The translations under genes and the position numbers were made by a program. From Campylobacterales bacterium (GTDB lineage Bacteria; Campylobacterota; Campylobacteria; Campylobacterales; Sulfurimonadaceae), in contig JAPLGO010000016.1 in assembly GCA_026390115.1 (NCBI GenBank), positions 124,001 through 188,000 on the forward strand: a stretch of 64,000 nt of DNA, written 5' to 3'. This document shows positions 34,701-44,482 of the stretch, one piece after another (positions within the stretch are counted from its first letter, which is position 1; every line of letters begins with the position of its first letter). The notes beneath the pieces are model-generated. The model saw nothing but the letters and a program-made list of their open reading frames with translations, was not told where the DNA came from and made no database searches.

Positions 34701-35102
34701 TTAAGATTGCTTTTTTCTAAATAGGTGATAATTTTCAGCTTCTAGCATCTCTTCAACATATTTTTTTACACATTTGCTGCACTCCGTCCAAATGCCGGAT
34801 GGAAGTCTCACTTCAAGCTTTTTCTTTTGTCTGAATTTTATGATTTTTTTAGGAGATAAAACTTTTGTAACCGGAGTAAAATCTACATCCGTTAAGTCAA
34901 TATCGTTTTTATAAAAAATCGTTTGTTTCTTGAAATTACCCCAGCCTGGGATTCCGTCTTCGGTGTAAGGAACATCATATCCATTTTTAAACGAGACCAT
35001 CATTTTATAGTGACTGTTTTCAAATACCTGAGTTACCACCCCTGAACCAAATACCATTCCATAAAGCTTGTCGCCAACTTGAACCTTGTCAAAATATGCC
35101 AT
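34701..35102 (-). CDS. Hypothetical protein with small beta-rich domain
   Basis: The 133-residue protein starts YFDKVQVGDKLYGMVFGSGVVTQVFENSHYKMMVSFKNG, which looks like a small beta-barrel of the SH3 or Tudor kind. KKIIKFRQKKKLEVRLPSG follows, and a Cys pair (WTECSKCVKKYVEEML). I do not recognise the family. It stands alone between the CZB receptor and the diguanylate cyclase. A 10-bp inverted repeat (AATTCCGTAC / GTACGGAATT) directly past its stop may limit transcription, though no T-run follows. Confidence 0.6.
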   Translation of the reverse strand: MAYFDKVQVGDKLYGMVFGSGVVTQVFENSHYKMMVSFKNGYDVPYTEDGIPGWGNFKKQTIFYKNDIDLTDVDFTPVTKVLSPKKIIKFRQKKKLEVRLPSGIWTECSKCVKKYVEEMLEAENYHLFRKKQS

Positions 35103-35166
35103 TTTTTTTCCTTTTATATATTTTTATGATTATATCTTGGAAAGATTACACAAAGTTAACCAACTT

Positions 35167-37293
35167 TTATTCTTGCGAAACAATAACTCTGTTTCTTCCA
35201 CTGTTTTTAGCGCTATAAAGCGCATTGTCGGCTCTTTTTACGACCATTTTTGAATCTTCATCCTCAACTCTAAATTGTGAAATGCCAAAACTGCAAGTTT
35301 TACTGCCAATTGTATCAAATGTGTGATGCTCTATTTCACTTTTGAGTTTTTCAGCTAAGTATTTAGCTTCGTTCATGTCTGTTTGAGGTAAAATAATCAA
35401 AAACTCTTCGCCACCCCAGCGACCCAAAATATCTGTTGCTCTGATGTTTTGTTTGAGTATATTGACAACACCGACCAAGACTTCATCCCCCACATCATGT
35501 CCATAGTTATCATTGACAGCTTTGAAATGGTCAATATCGAGTAAAATAACCGAAAAAGTTGCATTGTATCTTTTGGCTCTATCTACCTCTTGTTTGAAAC
35601 TATTTTCTAAATGCAGTCGATTGAATATTTTTGTAAGCTGATCAGTTACTGCGAGTTCTTCAACTCTTTTTTTATCTGTAATATCTTGGCGAATAGAGCT
35701 ATATCCGTCTATTTTTCCGTTTTTGTCAAAAGTTGGGGCGACTATAATATTTACCCAGTAGTAGGAGCCATCTTTTTTTTGGTTTTTGATTTCACCAAGC
35801 CAACTTTTTCCCTGTGTTATGTTGTGCCACAAATCTTTATAAATGGAACTATCAAAATCTGGATGTCTTAAAATATTATGTTTTTTTCCTAAAAGTTCAG
35901 CTTTTGAATAGCCTGAAATTTTACAAAAAGCTTCACTTGCTTCTGTGATGACACCGCTTAAATCGGTTGAGGAAGTTATGACATATTTATCGATAATATC
36001 AATATGCTTTTTCATCTTTTCATTTATCTCTTGAAGGCTATTTTTACTATTTTTTAGCTCTTGAGTACGCATTTCGATTTTTATTTCAAGCTCTGTTGCA
36101 TAGTTTTTAATGATTTCTTGTGACTCATAAAGAGATTGCGACATGATGTTAAAACTCTCAGTAAGGGTTCCTATTTCATTCTCCAACTTTATCTCTTGAG
36201 TGTTTTGAGAAGGTTTAAATTCGCCTTTAGTAGTGATATTTCTTACTTTTGCTATTAAGGTTTCTATGGGGTCTATGACATGTTTAGTGACTAAAATAAT
36301 TGCAAGACTTATAAAAAACACAACGAAGAAAAGTATAAGTGCATTGACTAACATTCTATTGTAAATGGGTTGCATGATTTCATCATAATCTATTTTTACA
36401 TTCATTCCCCAGCGAAGAGAAGGTATATATTTCCATGCAGCAAATACTTTTGCCCCTCTATAATCTGTTGCTATTGATGTTCCATAATTTCCAAGAACTG
36501 CATCTTTTACAGGTGCGTTTTTCTCTTTTGAATCGCTTGATTGTAAAATCATATTGTCTTTAAAGGAGTTAGGAAAATGTCTCAGAGGCATCGCTGAAAC
36601 AACATTAAAATCTTTATCAAGATACCCCGCAACAATCTCTCCACTTTCTCCTAAATCATCATAGCTAAGAATTTTCTCAAAGAGCTTTGTTTCTGAGATT
36701 TGAATGGCAATGATGCCGAGTGTTTTGTTCCCATCAAAAAGGGGAATAGAGATAAAAGAGGCCTTTGATTTGGATGGCGTATAGTATTCAAATGTTGACA
36801 TTTGTGTATTTAAGGTAGATTTACTATTTTGAAAAACCCATGAAAGAGCAGAGTCGCTGAGAGGTCCACTTAATAAATTTTGGTACAAATCTGATTCTTT
36901 TTTAAGAGTGTAGAGTACATCGCCATTCGTGCTTATGAGAAACAAATCATAAAATCCATATTTTTTGCAGAGGCTTTCAAAAAAAGGATTTACATCGTGT
37001 ACATTGTTGCTTTTATTGTGTGCAAACTCCGTTCCATAGGATTGAAGCAGCTCTTTTGTTTTTGGTAACATAGCCATAACATCTAGCTGGTTATGGAGCA
37101 TGGCAACATAGGTTTCTGTTGTGTCCGCTTTTTTGTCTAGGATTTCAGTAAGATGCTTTTCTGTATTAATCTCAACATCTGATTTTAAATTAATAAAATA
37201 GAATAGAGATAAAAAGAGAAGCGGTACAATGGATACTACAAAAAACCATAATAAAATTTCATTTTTTATGTGTAAAGAGTACCATTTACTCAT
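35167..37293 (-). CDS. Membrane diguanylate cyclase: dCache-HAMP-PAS-GGDEF
   Basis: The 708-residue protein has a membrane helix (about 10-32), a dCache-type periplasmic domain (FESLCKKYGFYDLFLISTNGDVLYTLK), a second helix (about 308-330), HAMP and a coiled coil. A PAS domain (about 435-550, YSKAELLGKKHNILRHPDFDSS) precedes the GGDEF domain, which has active-site GGEEF and an inhibitory RxxD (RATD) five residues before it. It therefore should make c-di-GMP and be feedback-inhibited. Its start overlaps the stop of the binding-protein gene by 4 bases, implying that the periplasmic protein feeds its signal to this enzyme. Confidence 0.92.
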   Translation of the reverse strand: MSKWYSLHIKNEILLWFFVVSIVPLLFLSLFYFINLKSDVEINTEKHLTEILDKKADTTETYVAMLHNQLDVMAMLPKTKELLQSYGTEFAHNKSNNVHDVNPFFESLCKKYGFYDLFLISTNGDVLYTLKKESDLYQNLLSGPLSDSALSWVFQNSKSTLNTQMSTFEYYTPSKSKASFISIPLFDGNKTLGIIAIQISETKLFEKILSYDDLGESGEIVAGYLDKDFNVVSAMPLRHFPNSFKDNMILQSSDSKEKNAPVKDAVLGNYGTSIATDYRGAKVFAAWKYIPSLRWGMNVKIDYDEIMQPIYNRMLVNALILFFVVFFISLAIILVTKHVIDPIETLIAKVRNITTKGEFKPSQNTQEIKLENEIGTLTESFNIMSQSLYESQEIIKNYATELEIKIEMRTQELKNSKNSLQEINEKMKKHIDIIDKYVITSSTDLSGVITEASEAFCKISGYSKAELLGKKHNILRHPDFDSSIYKDLWHNITQGKSWLGEIKNQKKDGSYYWVNIIVAPTFDKNGKIDGYSSIRQDITDKKRVEELAVTDQLTKIFNRLHLENSFKQEVDRAKRYNATFSVILLDIDHFKAVNDNYGHDVGDEVLVGVVNILKQNIRATDILGRWGGEEFLIILPQTDMNEAKYLAEKLKSEIEHHTFDTIGSKTCSFGISQFRVEDEDSKMVVKRADNALYSAKNSGRNRVIVSQE

Positions 37294-38549
37294 TTTAGCT
37301 CCTTACTTGCTTCATATTTGTTACCCCATTTTTTATATAATTCATCTTGATATTGCAACATTGTGTCAGAGTCGATATACAAAGGAAATGGCTTTGGTTC
37401 TTGTTGGGTTTTAGAATCCCAAACGATTTGAGCTTCCCCTTTTGCATCTATTTTTGCTATAAGCACTTGTTTCCAGATATGATTATTTGTCTCTTCTATC
37501 GTTAAAATTTCTCCAGCTCCTCCAATACTTTGTTTGCCTATATTTTTCTTTAGAGTGCTTGTTTTATAGCAATTATATTTTGTCGCAATTTTTGCAAAGA
37601 GTTGCACACCCATAAAAGCGGTGTACATAGGTTCAGTTATGGTTGTTTGTTTTGCAAATGCAGTGTTAAAAAGTTTTTTAAGTTCTTTGTTTTGTGGCGT
37701 ATCTAAGGAATTGAAATAACTCCATGTGATGTAATTTCCCTCCATAGAACCAATCTCTTGGGCTATTTTTTGCATTTCGGTTTCGGTGATGGAAAAGGAA
37801 AAAACAGGTGTCTCATGCAACGATATTCCAGCCTCTTTAAGTGCTTTAAAGAAGGCTGTATTGCTATCGCCATTGAGAGTATTGAGTATAAAGGATGGTT
37901 TTGTTACTTTTATCTTTTCTATGATATTAGTAAAATCACGCTCTCCTAAAATTTTATACTCCTCTGCAACTATAGAAATACCCATATATCCGGAAATAGA
38001 CTCGATAAATTTGTTTGTCATTTTTGGATAAATATACTCAGAACCGACCAAAAAGGCCCTGTTTCCGAAATTTTTAACCGCATAATCGATTGTAGGAACA
38101 ACTTGTTGATTCGGAGTAAGTCCTAAATAAACGATGTTTTTTGAATTCTCAAAACCTTCATACTGGATAGGATAAAATAAAAGTGCATCATTTTTTTCTA
38201 AAATAGGTTTCATCGCTTTTCTTGAAGAGGATGTCCATCCGCCAAATATAGTTGTGATATTTTGCTTTATGAGTTGGTTGAGAGCATCTTTGAAACCTTC
38301 ATCATTCGATTTTCCATCGACCACAACGGCTTCAAGTTTTTTTCCTAAGATTCCACCCGCTTTATTTATCTCATCAATGCTCAAAAGCGTAGCATCTAAA
38401 ACACTCTTTTCACTCATCGCCATAGTTCCAGATAAAGAGTGGATGATACCAACCTTAATAGACTCTTTTTCAAATTTTGAAAAAGTAAATACAGACAATA
38501 AAACAAATAAAACAATAGAAAAAATAAGAGTGTAAAACTTTATATCCAC
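37290..38549 (-). CDS. Periplasmic amide/amino-acid-type binding protein paired with the diguanylate cyclase
   Basis: The 419-residue protein has an N-terminal hydrophobic segment (FYTLIFSIVLFVLLSVFTF) and a Leu/Ile/Val-type (Peripla_BP_5) fold resembling UrtA/AmiC. It contains KVGIIHSLSGTMAMSEKSVLDATLLSIDEINKAGGILG, TTIFGGWTSSSRKAMKPI and LLFYPIQYEG. The N-terminal segment lacks an obvious cleavage site, so the protein may stay anchored. No transporter genes are nearby. The 4-base overlap with the cyclase gene suggests a ligand sensor for c-di-GMP signalling instead of uptake. A urea, amide or branched amino acid ligand is likely by family. Confidence 0.85.
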   Translation of the reverse strand: MDIKFYTLIFSIVLFVLLSVFTFSKFEKESIKVGIIHSLSGTMAMSEKSVLDATLLSIDEINKAGGILGKKLEAVVVDGKSNDEGFKDALNQLIKQNITTIFGGWTSSSRKAMKPILEKNDALLFYPIQYEGFENSKNIVYLGLTPNQQVVPTIDYAVKNFGNRAFLVGSEYIYPKMTNKFIESISGYMGISIVAEEYKILGERDFTNIIEKIKVTKPSFILNTLNGDSNTAFFKALKEAGISLHETPVFSFSITETEMQKIAQEIGSMEGNYITWSYFNSLDTPQNKELKKLFNTAFAKQTTITEPMYTAFMGVQLFAKIATKYNCYKTSTLKKNIGKQSIGGAGEILTIEETNNHIWKQVLIAKIDAKGEAQIVWDSKTQQEPKPFPLYIDSDTMLQYQDELYKKWGNKYEASKELK

Positions 38550-38630
38550 CGCGCCTTCCTTCTTTGAATGAATTACAGTTTCATTTCATGTATAATACAC
38601 TTTTTTTAATATAAAATGATTAAATTGAAT

Positions 38631-39047
38631 TTACACATGCATAAATTGTGAGAGTAAAATGATAATCACAACTAAAGAAAATGGAAAGATATGGCTTGTA
38701 AAAACAAAAGGATTGATGCCAAATAGTTTCTGATTTATACCTCTCACACCAAGCCATGCGCCTAAAAATGCCTTAATGCTCAGCATTATTTGAAAACTAC
38801 TCATGCCATCCGCACCAATTTTTCCAAAAATCTGAGTAATCATATAGAAGCCGCTAGCAACAGCGACCATCAGAGCGTAGGGAACAACCTTTCTAACATG
38901 CACCATAATGGCTTCCCGTGCCACTTTATACTGCTCGTCGCTCAGAGAGCGGTTCATCTTAGACAAAAATAGAACATCAACAAATAAAAAACCGCCGTAG
39001 ATAAAAACCGAAAAGATGTGAATGGTGTGAATGAGTGTGTAAATGAT
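38631..39047 (-). CDS. Four-helix membrane protein with non-canonical start
   Basis: The frame carries convincing membrane sequence upstream of its first conventional start (TTG at 38966): IIYTLIHTIHIFSVFIYGGF then LFVDVLFLSKMNRSLSDEQY. No ATG, GTG or TTG is available there. The best match to a ribosome binding site (AAAAAGGA) is followed at 6 bases by ATC (39047) and at 9 bases by ATT (39044). From 39047 the protein would have 138 residues and four helices, ending in SHIFPFSLVVIIILLSQFMHV. It resembles small membrane proteins with a His in the first helix (TIHIFSVFIYGG), like CopD-type or haem-associated families, but I cannot assign one. Confidence 0.68.
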   Translation of the reverse strand: MIYTLIHTIHIFSVFIYGGFLFVDVLFLSKMNRSLSDEQYKVAREAIMVHVRKVVPYALMVAVASGFYMITQIFGKIGADGMSSFQIMLSIKAFLGAWLGVRGINQKLFGINPFVFTSHIFPFSLVVIIILLSQFMHV

Positions 39048-39142
39048 GGGAAATCCTTTTTATGTAATGCTAACATAAAATGATTTGAATCGTAGTTTTT
39101 TTATAGTAAAATGCACACTATTAAAAATTATTCGGAGATTGA

Positions 39143-39877
39143 ATGAAACAAGAGAAGATAGACAAAACGCCCGCAAGGTTAGATTTTCTTCAAAGTGTTA
39201 CGGGTCTGATTCTTGCTCTTTTTATTGTGGGACATATACTCTTTGAAGCTTCCATTTTAGTTAGCAACGAGATGATGTATAGAGTGACTCTTATGTTTGA
39301 AGGGTACTACTTTTTTGGAGAGACCTATCCGGGAATTGTCTCCTTTTTGGCGGCTGCAATCTTTACAATTTTTATTCTGCATGCAGCGCTCGCACTTAGA
39401 AAATTTCCTTCAAGTTATAAGCAGTACCGCACATTAAGAGAACATACACAAAGAATGCAACATGAAGACAGCTCTTTATGGATGATTCAGGTAGTTACGG
39501 GCTTTATGATGTTTTTTATAGGTTCGGTGCATCTCTATATTATGATGAGTCAACCCTCAAATATTGGTCCATTTGCCAGTTCTCACAGAGTTGTGAGTGA
39601 GTTCATGGGACCGCTCTACTTTATGCTTCTTCTCTCCGTTGTCTCACATGCCTTTATCGGGCTCTACCGTTTAGCCTTAAAATGGGGATTTATGGAGGGC
39701 AAACATACGGAAATTTCTCGTGTTAGATTTAAACTTATTATGAAAGCGATGATAGCTGTTTATATCGTCGTGGGTTTTTCATCCCTCGTAAAATACACAT
39801 ACATTGGGCTTACACATGATTTTAGCGATGGAGTGAAATACAAATCAGAAACTATCCACATGGAGAACCACGAATGA
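39143..39877 (+). CDS. frdC: Fumarate reductase/succinate dehydrogenase cytochrome b subunit
   Basis: The 244-residue protein has five membrane helices and well-spaced His residues for two haem b groups ([48 protein letters not shown]), as in Wolinella and Helicobacter FrdC. It anchors the enzyme and exchanges electrons with menaquinone. CGGAG precedes the ATG and TATAGT at about 39102 is a possible -10. It overlaps frdA by 4 bases. Epsilonproteobacterial enzymes of this type can run as fumarate reductase (reductive TCA cycle) or succinate dehydrogenase. Confidence 0.93.
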   Translation: MKQEKIDKTPARLDFLQSVTGLILALFIVGHILFEASILVSNEMMYRVTLMFEGYYFFGETYPGIVSFLAAAIFTIFILHAALALRKFPSSYKQYRTLREHTQRMQHEDSSLWMIQVVTGFMMFFIGSVHLYIMMSQPSNIGPFASSHRVVSEFMGPLYFMLLLSVVSHAFIGLYRLALKWGFMEGKHTEISRVRFKLIMKAMIAVYIVVGFSSLVKYTYIGLTHDFSDGVKYKSETIHMENHE

Positions 39878-41862
39878 AAATAGTTTATACGGATGTCTTA
39901 ATCATTGGTGGCGGATTAGCAGGTCTACGGGTTGCAACAGGCGTAAAAGAGAGGGGGCATGATGCGGTAATTTTATCGCTTGTTCCACCAAAGCGCTCAC
40001 ACTCCGCAGCGGCTCAGGGCGGCATGCAGGCGAGTCTGGCAAATTCAAAAATGGGCGAGGGCGACAACGAGGATGTTCACTTCGGCGACACTATCCGCGG
40101 AAGCGACTGGGGAGCAGACCAAGAAGTAGCACGCATGTTTGTCCACTGCGCACCCAAAGCCATCAGAGAACTTGCGGCTTGGGGTGTTCCATGGAGCAGG
40201 GTTCAAAAGGGTGACAGAACTGCCATTATCAACGCCCAAAAAGTCATAATCAGTGAAAAAGATGACGCACATGGGCTTATCACCGCAAGAGATTTCGGCG
40301 GTACAAAAAAGTGGAGAACCTGCTACACGTCCGACGGAACAGGGCATAGCATGCTCTATGCGATGGACAACAAAGCACATCAGGATAAGGTGGAGATTCA
40401 TGAGCGAATGGAGGCTATCTCACTCATTACGGATGAGGGGCGCTGTTACGGAGCGGTGGCAAGAAACCTTATGACCGGAGAGCTGGTCGCGTATGTCGGT
40501 AAAGCCACAACGGTTGCAACGGGCGGATACGGCAGAATTTACAGTGTCTCAACCAATGCGATTATCTGTCAGGGAATAGGGCAGGCAATAGCACTGGAGA
40601 CCGGAATTGCAACTTTGGGAAACATGGAGGCGATACAGTTTCATCCAACCGCAATTGTTCCGGTCGGAATCCTCACAACAGAAGGGTGTCGCGGGGACGG
40701 TGGGCTTCTCCTTGACAAAGACGGGTATAGATTTATGCCTGACTACGAACCGGACAAAAAAGAGTTAGCTTCGAGAGATGTAGTTAGCCGCAGAATGACG
40801 GAGCATATCCGAAAAGGCAAAGGCGTTAAGAGCCGTTACGGAGACCACTTATGGCTTGACATTACTATTTTAGGACGCGAGCATATTGAGAAAAATCTTC
40901 GTGAAGTTAAAGAAATTTGTGAAAACTTTTTGGGCATAGACCCCGCTGTCAGCTGGATTCCGGTTCGCCCGACACAGCACTACTCCATGGGCGGAATCCG
41001 CACCAAATATACGGGCGAATCGCAAACGCTCAAAGGGCTTTACTCCTGCGGAGAGGCGGCTTGCTGGGACATGCACGGATTTAACCGTTTAGGCGGAAAC
41101 TCCGTAAGTGAAACTGTTGTTGCGGGCATGTTGGTCGCTGAATACATCTCGGATTTTTGCGATTCACCTGAAAGCTCAATGCACATTCACTCCTCTAAAA
41201 TTGAGATGGCTCTGAAATATGAGAGAGATAAACTTGAAGCACTTCTGACAAAACAAAATGGGGAAGATGCTTATGTTCTGCGTCGCCGCATGGAAGAGAT
41301 TATGATGGATAAAGTCGGAATTTTTAGAAACGGCAAAGATTTGCAAGAGGCGGTGAGTGAGCTCGAAGAGCTACTCAAACGCTCAAAAAATATAGAGGTA
41401 TTCCGTTCAAAAAGCCGCGCGGCAAATCCGGCTCTGGTGAACGCATACAGAACACAGAAGATGCTCAAAGTTGCCCTTACGGTGGCTTACGGGGCACTGC
41501 TGAGAGAGGAGAGCCGAGGTGCACACTCAAGAGAGGATTTCCCTGCGCGGGATGATGAGAACTGGCTCAAGCGAACCATTACCTCATGGCCGGATGAAAA
41601 CCAAACTATGCCGAGTGTGAGTTATGAGCAAATTCCTGTTGGAAATATGGAACTTCCTCCGGGATTTCGAGGCTATGGAGCGGATATGACAAAGCATCAT
41701 CATGAGACAAAAATGAGATTGGCAACAGTGGAAGCCGTACAAGAAAAACTACAAAAAGAGGGGGCAACCCGCTTTGAGATACAGAATGCTCTGATGCCCT
41801 ATCTTGATAAATTGCCAAAAAAATATCGTAATATAAATGAGAGATTAGGAGAAAATATATGA
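39874..41862 (+). CDS. frdA: Fumarate reductase flavoprotein subunit
   Basis: The 662-residue protein has the FAD-binding start [21 protein letters not shown] and the flavin-attachment His in [23 protein letters not shown] and [19 protein letters not shown] are in the active-site region, the catalytic region is [15 protein letters not shown], and [23 protein letters not shown] binds FAD. It reduces fumarate or oxidises succinate in the cytoplasm. Length and motifs match the Wolinella-type enzyme. It overlaps both frdC and frdB by 4 bases. Confidence 0.95.
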   Translation: MKIVYTDVLIIGGGLAGLRVATGVKERGHDAVILSLVPPKRSHSAAAQGGMQASLANSKMGEGDNEDVHFGDTIRGSDWGADQEVARMFVHCAPKAIRELAAWGVPWSRVQKGDRTAIINAQKVIISEKDDAHGLITARDFGGTKKWRTCYTSDGTGHSMLYAMDNKAHQDKVEIHERMEAISLITDEGRCYGAVARNLMTGELVAYVGKATTVATGGYGRIYSVSTNAIICQGIGQAIALETGIATLGNMEAIQFHPTAIVPVGILTTEGCRGDGGLLLDKDGYRFMPDYEPDKKELASRDVVSRRMTEHIRKGKGVKSRYGDHLWLDITILGREHIEKNLREVKEICENFLGIDPAVSWIPVRPTQHYSMGGIRTKYTGESQTLKGLYSCGEAACWDMHGFNRLGGNSVSETVVAGMLVAEYISDFCDSPESSMHIHSSKIEMALKYERDKLEALLTKQNGEDAYVLRRRMEEIMMDKVGIFRNGKDLQEAVSELEELLKRSKNIEVFRSKSRAANPALVNAYRTQKMLKVALTVAYGALLREESRGAHSREDFPARDDENWLKRTITSWPDENQTMPSVSYEQIPVGNMELPPGFRGYGADMTKHHHETKMRLATVEAVQEKLQKEGATRFEIQNALMPYLDKLPKKYRNINERLGENI

Positions 41863-42599
41863 GTGAAGAAAAACCAAGAATCTTAAAAATAGCCGTTCTT
41901 CGCTTTGATCCAAATGATAAAAACGATTTTCCTCACATGGAACATTTTGAGATTGAAGAGGCGGATGGAATGACCCTTTTTATCGTTTTAAATGAGATTA
42001 GAGAACATCATGACAACTCTCTCATGTTCGATTTTGTCTGCCGTGCAGGAATCTGCGGAAGCTGCTCCATGCTTGTAAACGGGCGCCCGACTCTGGCATG
42101 TAGAACGCTCACCTCCAAGCTGGATACGAACATTACGCTTGCACCTCTTCCTCTGTTTAAGCTGATAAAAGATTTGTCTATTTATAGCGGTGAATGGATG
42201 CGTTATCTGAATGAGCATCTTGAGACTTGGATACATGATAAAGAAAAAGAGCAGAATTTTGACAAACTTGAGGAGAGAATGGAACCATCGCTCGCAGATG
42301 AAATTTATGAGCTAGACCGTTGTGTTGAGTGCGGCTGTTGTGTGGCAGGGTGTGGTACGATTCAGATGAAACCGAGTTTTGTTGGAGCGGTCGGACTCAA
42401 CAAAATTGCCCGTTACCACCTTGACCCGCGGGATAAGAGAAGCGATGAAGAGTATTATGAACTTATCGGTGATGAAGATGGCGTTTTTGGATGTATGACG
42501 CTTTTGGGATGTGAGGATGTCTGCCCGAAAGATTTGCCTCTGCAGAGCAAAATTGCGTATTTAAGACGCATGATGGTTAAAACGGCGTTAAAAAATTAA
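41859..42599 (+). CDS. frdB: Fumarate reductase iron-sulfur subunit
   Basis: The 246-residue protein has a plant-type ferredoxin domain with [2Fe-2S] ligands in [21 protein letters not shown]. The C-terminal domain has the ligands for [4Fe-4S] and [3Fe-4S] clusters in [11 protein letters not shown] and [17 protein letters not shown]. It carries electrons between the flavoprotein and the cytochrome subunit. It ends the frdCAB operon; a hairpin (CCGGCAT/ATGCCGG at 42616-42631) and a dispersed repeat follow. Confidence 0.95.
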   Translation: MSEEKPRILKIAVLRFDPNDKNDFPHMEHFEIEEADGMTLFIVLNEIREHHDNSLMFDFVCRAGICGSCSMLVNGRPTLACRTLTSKLDTNITLAPLPLFKLIKDLSIYSGEWMRYLNEHLETWIHDKEKEQNFDKLEERMEPSLADEIYELDRCVECGCCVAGCGTIQMKPSFVGAVGLNKIARYHLDPRDKRSDEEYYELIGDEDGVFGCMTLLGCEDVCPKDLPLQSKIAYLRRMMVKTALKN

Positions 42600-42631
42600 A
42601 AAACTTTTTAAATCTCCGGCATTTATGCCGG

Positions 42632-42700
42632 TAGCTTTAGGGGGTTGTAAGGGACAATATTGTCCCTGCCATTAAAGCGGACTGGTTCGTTTTAATGCAT
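42632..42700 (+). repeat. Structured dispersed repeat, copy 1
   Basis: Starts TAGCTTTAGGGGGTTGTA, then a perfect 18-base palindrome (AGGGACAAT / ATTGTCCCT), then an imperfect stem CATTAAAGC ... GTTTTAATG around GGACTGGTTC-like loop sequence. A 7-bp hairpin (CCGGCAT/ATGCCGG) directly precedes it. Copy 2 is at 49235-49301 in the same orientation. It lies between frdB and gdhA. Confidence 0.8.
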
Positions 42701-42727
42701 AAAATCAAATAGAAAAAAAGGAGTTAC

Positions 42728-44083
42728 ATGTCAATAGCAGAAATGGAGATAGAAAAGTTTGAAAAGGGCGGGGGCGATGAAAATAAGGTCTTTTATCAAG
42801 CGATGGAGGAGGTTATCCGCTCTATTGCTCCGCTTTTGGAGTCTGACCCGAAATATACAAAATACGCAGTTTTAGAGAGACTTGTTGTGCCTGACAGGGT
42901 TATAAAGTTTAAAGTTACTTGGTTTGATGACAATCAAAATGTTATGGTAAATACGGGTTACAGAGTCCAGTTTAACAATTCACTTGGACCCTACAAGGGC
43001 GGTTTGCGATTTCATCCGAGCGTGAATGAGGGGATTTTGAAGTTTTTAGGGTTTGAGCAGATTCTAAAAAACTCACTTACAGGATTGCCTATCGGCGGTG
43101 CTAAAGGCGGAAGTGACTTTGATCCTAAAGGAAAAAGCGATTTTGAAGTTATGAAATTTTGTGCTGCTTTTATGACGGAACTTCATAAATATATCGGACC
43201 CCGCATCGATATTCCGGCGGGCGATATCGGGGTTGGAGGGCGTGAAATAGGGTATCTTTTTGGAGAATACAAAAAAATTACTCTTAAATATGATGGAGTT
43301 CTGACAGGTAAGCCCTTTATGTTTGGCGGTTCTTTGATGCGCCCTGAGGCTACGGGGTACGGAGCTGTTTATTTTACTGAAAAGATGTTGGAGATAGAGA
43401 ATAAAGAGCCGCTTTCTGGCAAGGTTTGTACAGTGAGCGGAGCGGGAAATGTGGCACTCCATGCCATAGAAAAACTGCAGCAGATTGGGGCGATTCCCGT
43501 AACATGTACAGACTCGCAAGGTACTATTTATCATTCAAAAGGTGTGGATTTAGTACTTCTAAAAGATTTGAAATTAGAGAAGAGAGCTTCGCTAGAAGAA
43601 TATATAAAAAGTCATCCTGAAGCAGTGTATATTCCAACTTCAAACTATCCTGATGGAGGGCATGCTGTTTGGAACATTCCTTGTTTTGCAGCATTTCCTT
43701 GCGCAACACAAAATGAGCTGACAGAAATAGATGCAAAAAATTTGATTGCAAACGGATGCATCAGCATAACTGAGGGTGCAAACATGCCATGTACTCCAGA
43801 GGCAACCGAGCTGTTTTTATCACAAAAAATCTGTTTTGCACCTGCAAAAGCGGCAAATGCGGGAGGTGTGGCAGTGAGTGAGTTTGAGATGAGCCAAAAC
43901 GCTTCCATGCAACGATGGTCTTTTGAAAAAGTGGATAAAAAATTAAAAATAATTATGAGACAAATTTGTACAAGGGTTGCCTTAACTGCGAAAGATTATG
44001 GAGTTGAAGGGAATTATGTCGATGGTGCGAACATTGCAGGATTTAAAAAAGTGGCAGACGCTATGATTGCAGAGGGAATTTAA
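42728..44083 (+). CDS. gdhA: NADP-type glutamate dehydrogenase
   Basis: The 451-residue protein matches hexameric bacterial GdhA. It has RVQFNNSLGPYKGGLRFHPSVN, the catalytic Lys region GLPIGGAKGGSDFDPKGKSD, DIPAGDIGVGGREIGYLFG, and a nucleotide-binding segment VCTVSGAGNVALHAIEKL. ITEGANMPCTPEA and APAKAANAGGVAVSEFEMSQN follow. It makes glutamate from 2-oxoglutarate and ammonia. AAAAAAAGGAG precedes the ATG. Length is normal. It has the repeat upstream and a degraded segment downstream. Confidence 0.95.
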   Translation: MSIAEMEIEKFEKGGGDENKVFYQAMEEVIRSIAPLLESDPKYTKYAVLERLVVPDRVIKFKVTWFDDNQNVMVNTGYRVQFNNSLGPYKGGLRFHPSVNEGILKFLGFEQILKNSLTGLPIGGAKGGSDFDPKGKSDFEVMKFCAAFMTELHKYIGPRIDIPAGDIGVGGREIGYLFGEYKKITLKYDGVLTGKPFMFGGSLMRPEATGYGAVYFTEKMLEIENKEPLSGKVCTVSGAGNVALHAIEKLQQIGAIPVTCTDSQGTIYHSKGVDLVLLKDLKLEKRASLEEYIKSHPEAVYIPTSNYPDGGHAVWNIPCFAAFPCATQNELTEIDAKNLIANGCISITEGANMPCTPEATELFLSQKICFAPAKAANAGGVAVSEFEMSQNASMQRWSFEKVDKKLKIIMRQICTRVALTAKDYGVEGNYVDGANIAGFKKVADAMIAEGI

Positions 44084-44153
44084 ACGTCGATTTTTTCCTA
44101 CATGGCAATCCTTTTGACACAGGAATTCTTGCAAAAAGCCTAATTGAAATATT

Positions 44154-44267
44154 GGCATACTTCTGTTATACCATTTAGTATTGTCAGCAAAATATAGAAG
44201 AGAAGTTTTCAATAAAAAAATTGACTTAACATTAAAAGAAATTTGTTTGGAAATAAATAATGATTAA
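44154..44267 (+). pseudogene. IS200/IS605-family TnpA remnant
   Basis: In the gap after gdhA, one frame reads GILLLYHLVLSAKYRREVFN then KKIDLTLKEICLEINND before TAA at 44265-44267. The pattern YHLV...KYRR.VF followed by a helix LKEI...I is the N-terminal hallmark of IS200/IS605 Y1 transposases (HxV...TKYR). No HUH motif or catalytic Tyr follows, and there is no start codon. It is a short scar, not an active element. The remaining ~390 bases between gdhA and the TPR gene show no other intact gene. Confidence 0.55.
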
Positions 44268-44377
44268 GACCAAGTTTATTCAAATATATAACAAAATATA
44301 GTAGACAATTAGTTACTAAGTATCGACTTGTTAGCTCTATTCAACCAATTATGGCTACATAAAAAAAGGAGTGAATG

Positions 44378-44482
44378 ATGTCATTAAATTTAGAAGATAT
44401 TTTAGTAGTCTATATTTCAGCAACTGCGTTATTTGATTTATCAACGCCTCCGGAATATAAGTGTGATATACCTCTGTGCTAG
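44378..44482 (+). pseudogene. Probable N-terminal remnant of a cytosolic 5'-nucleotidase
   Basis: AAAAAAAGGAGTG precedes ATG at 44378. The frame reads MSLNLEDILVVYISATALFD, then LSTPPEYKCDIPLC and TAG at 44480-44482. The first 22 residues resemble the start of PF06189-type 5'-nucleotidases (LVV.IS..ALFDL). After LFDLS the similarity stops, so a rearrangement likely fused this start, with its good ribosome binding site, to other DNA. Its stop overlaps the GTG start of the TPR gene, so it may now serve as a leader for that gene. Confidence 0.5.

Noticed and set aside
43073-43534. 153-codon minus-strand open frame opposite gdhA
   Set aside because: Shadow of gdhA; no family resemblance and gdhA is fully supported by motifs.
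44086-44175. Protein-like frame containing FFLHGNPFDTGILAKSL after gdhA
   Set aside because: Looks coding-like but has no start and I could not match it to a family; may be chance or part of the rearranged scar.
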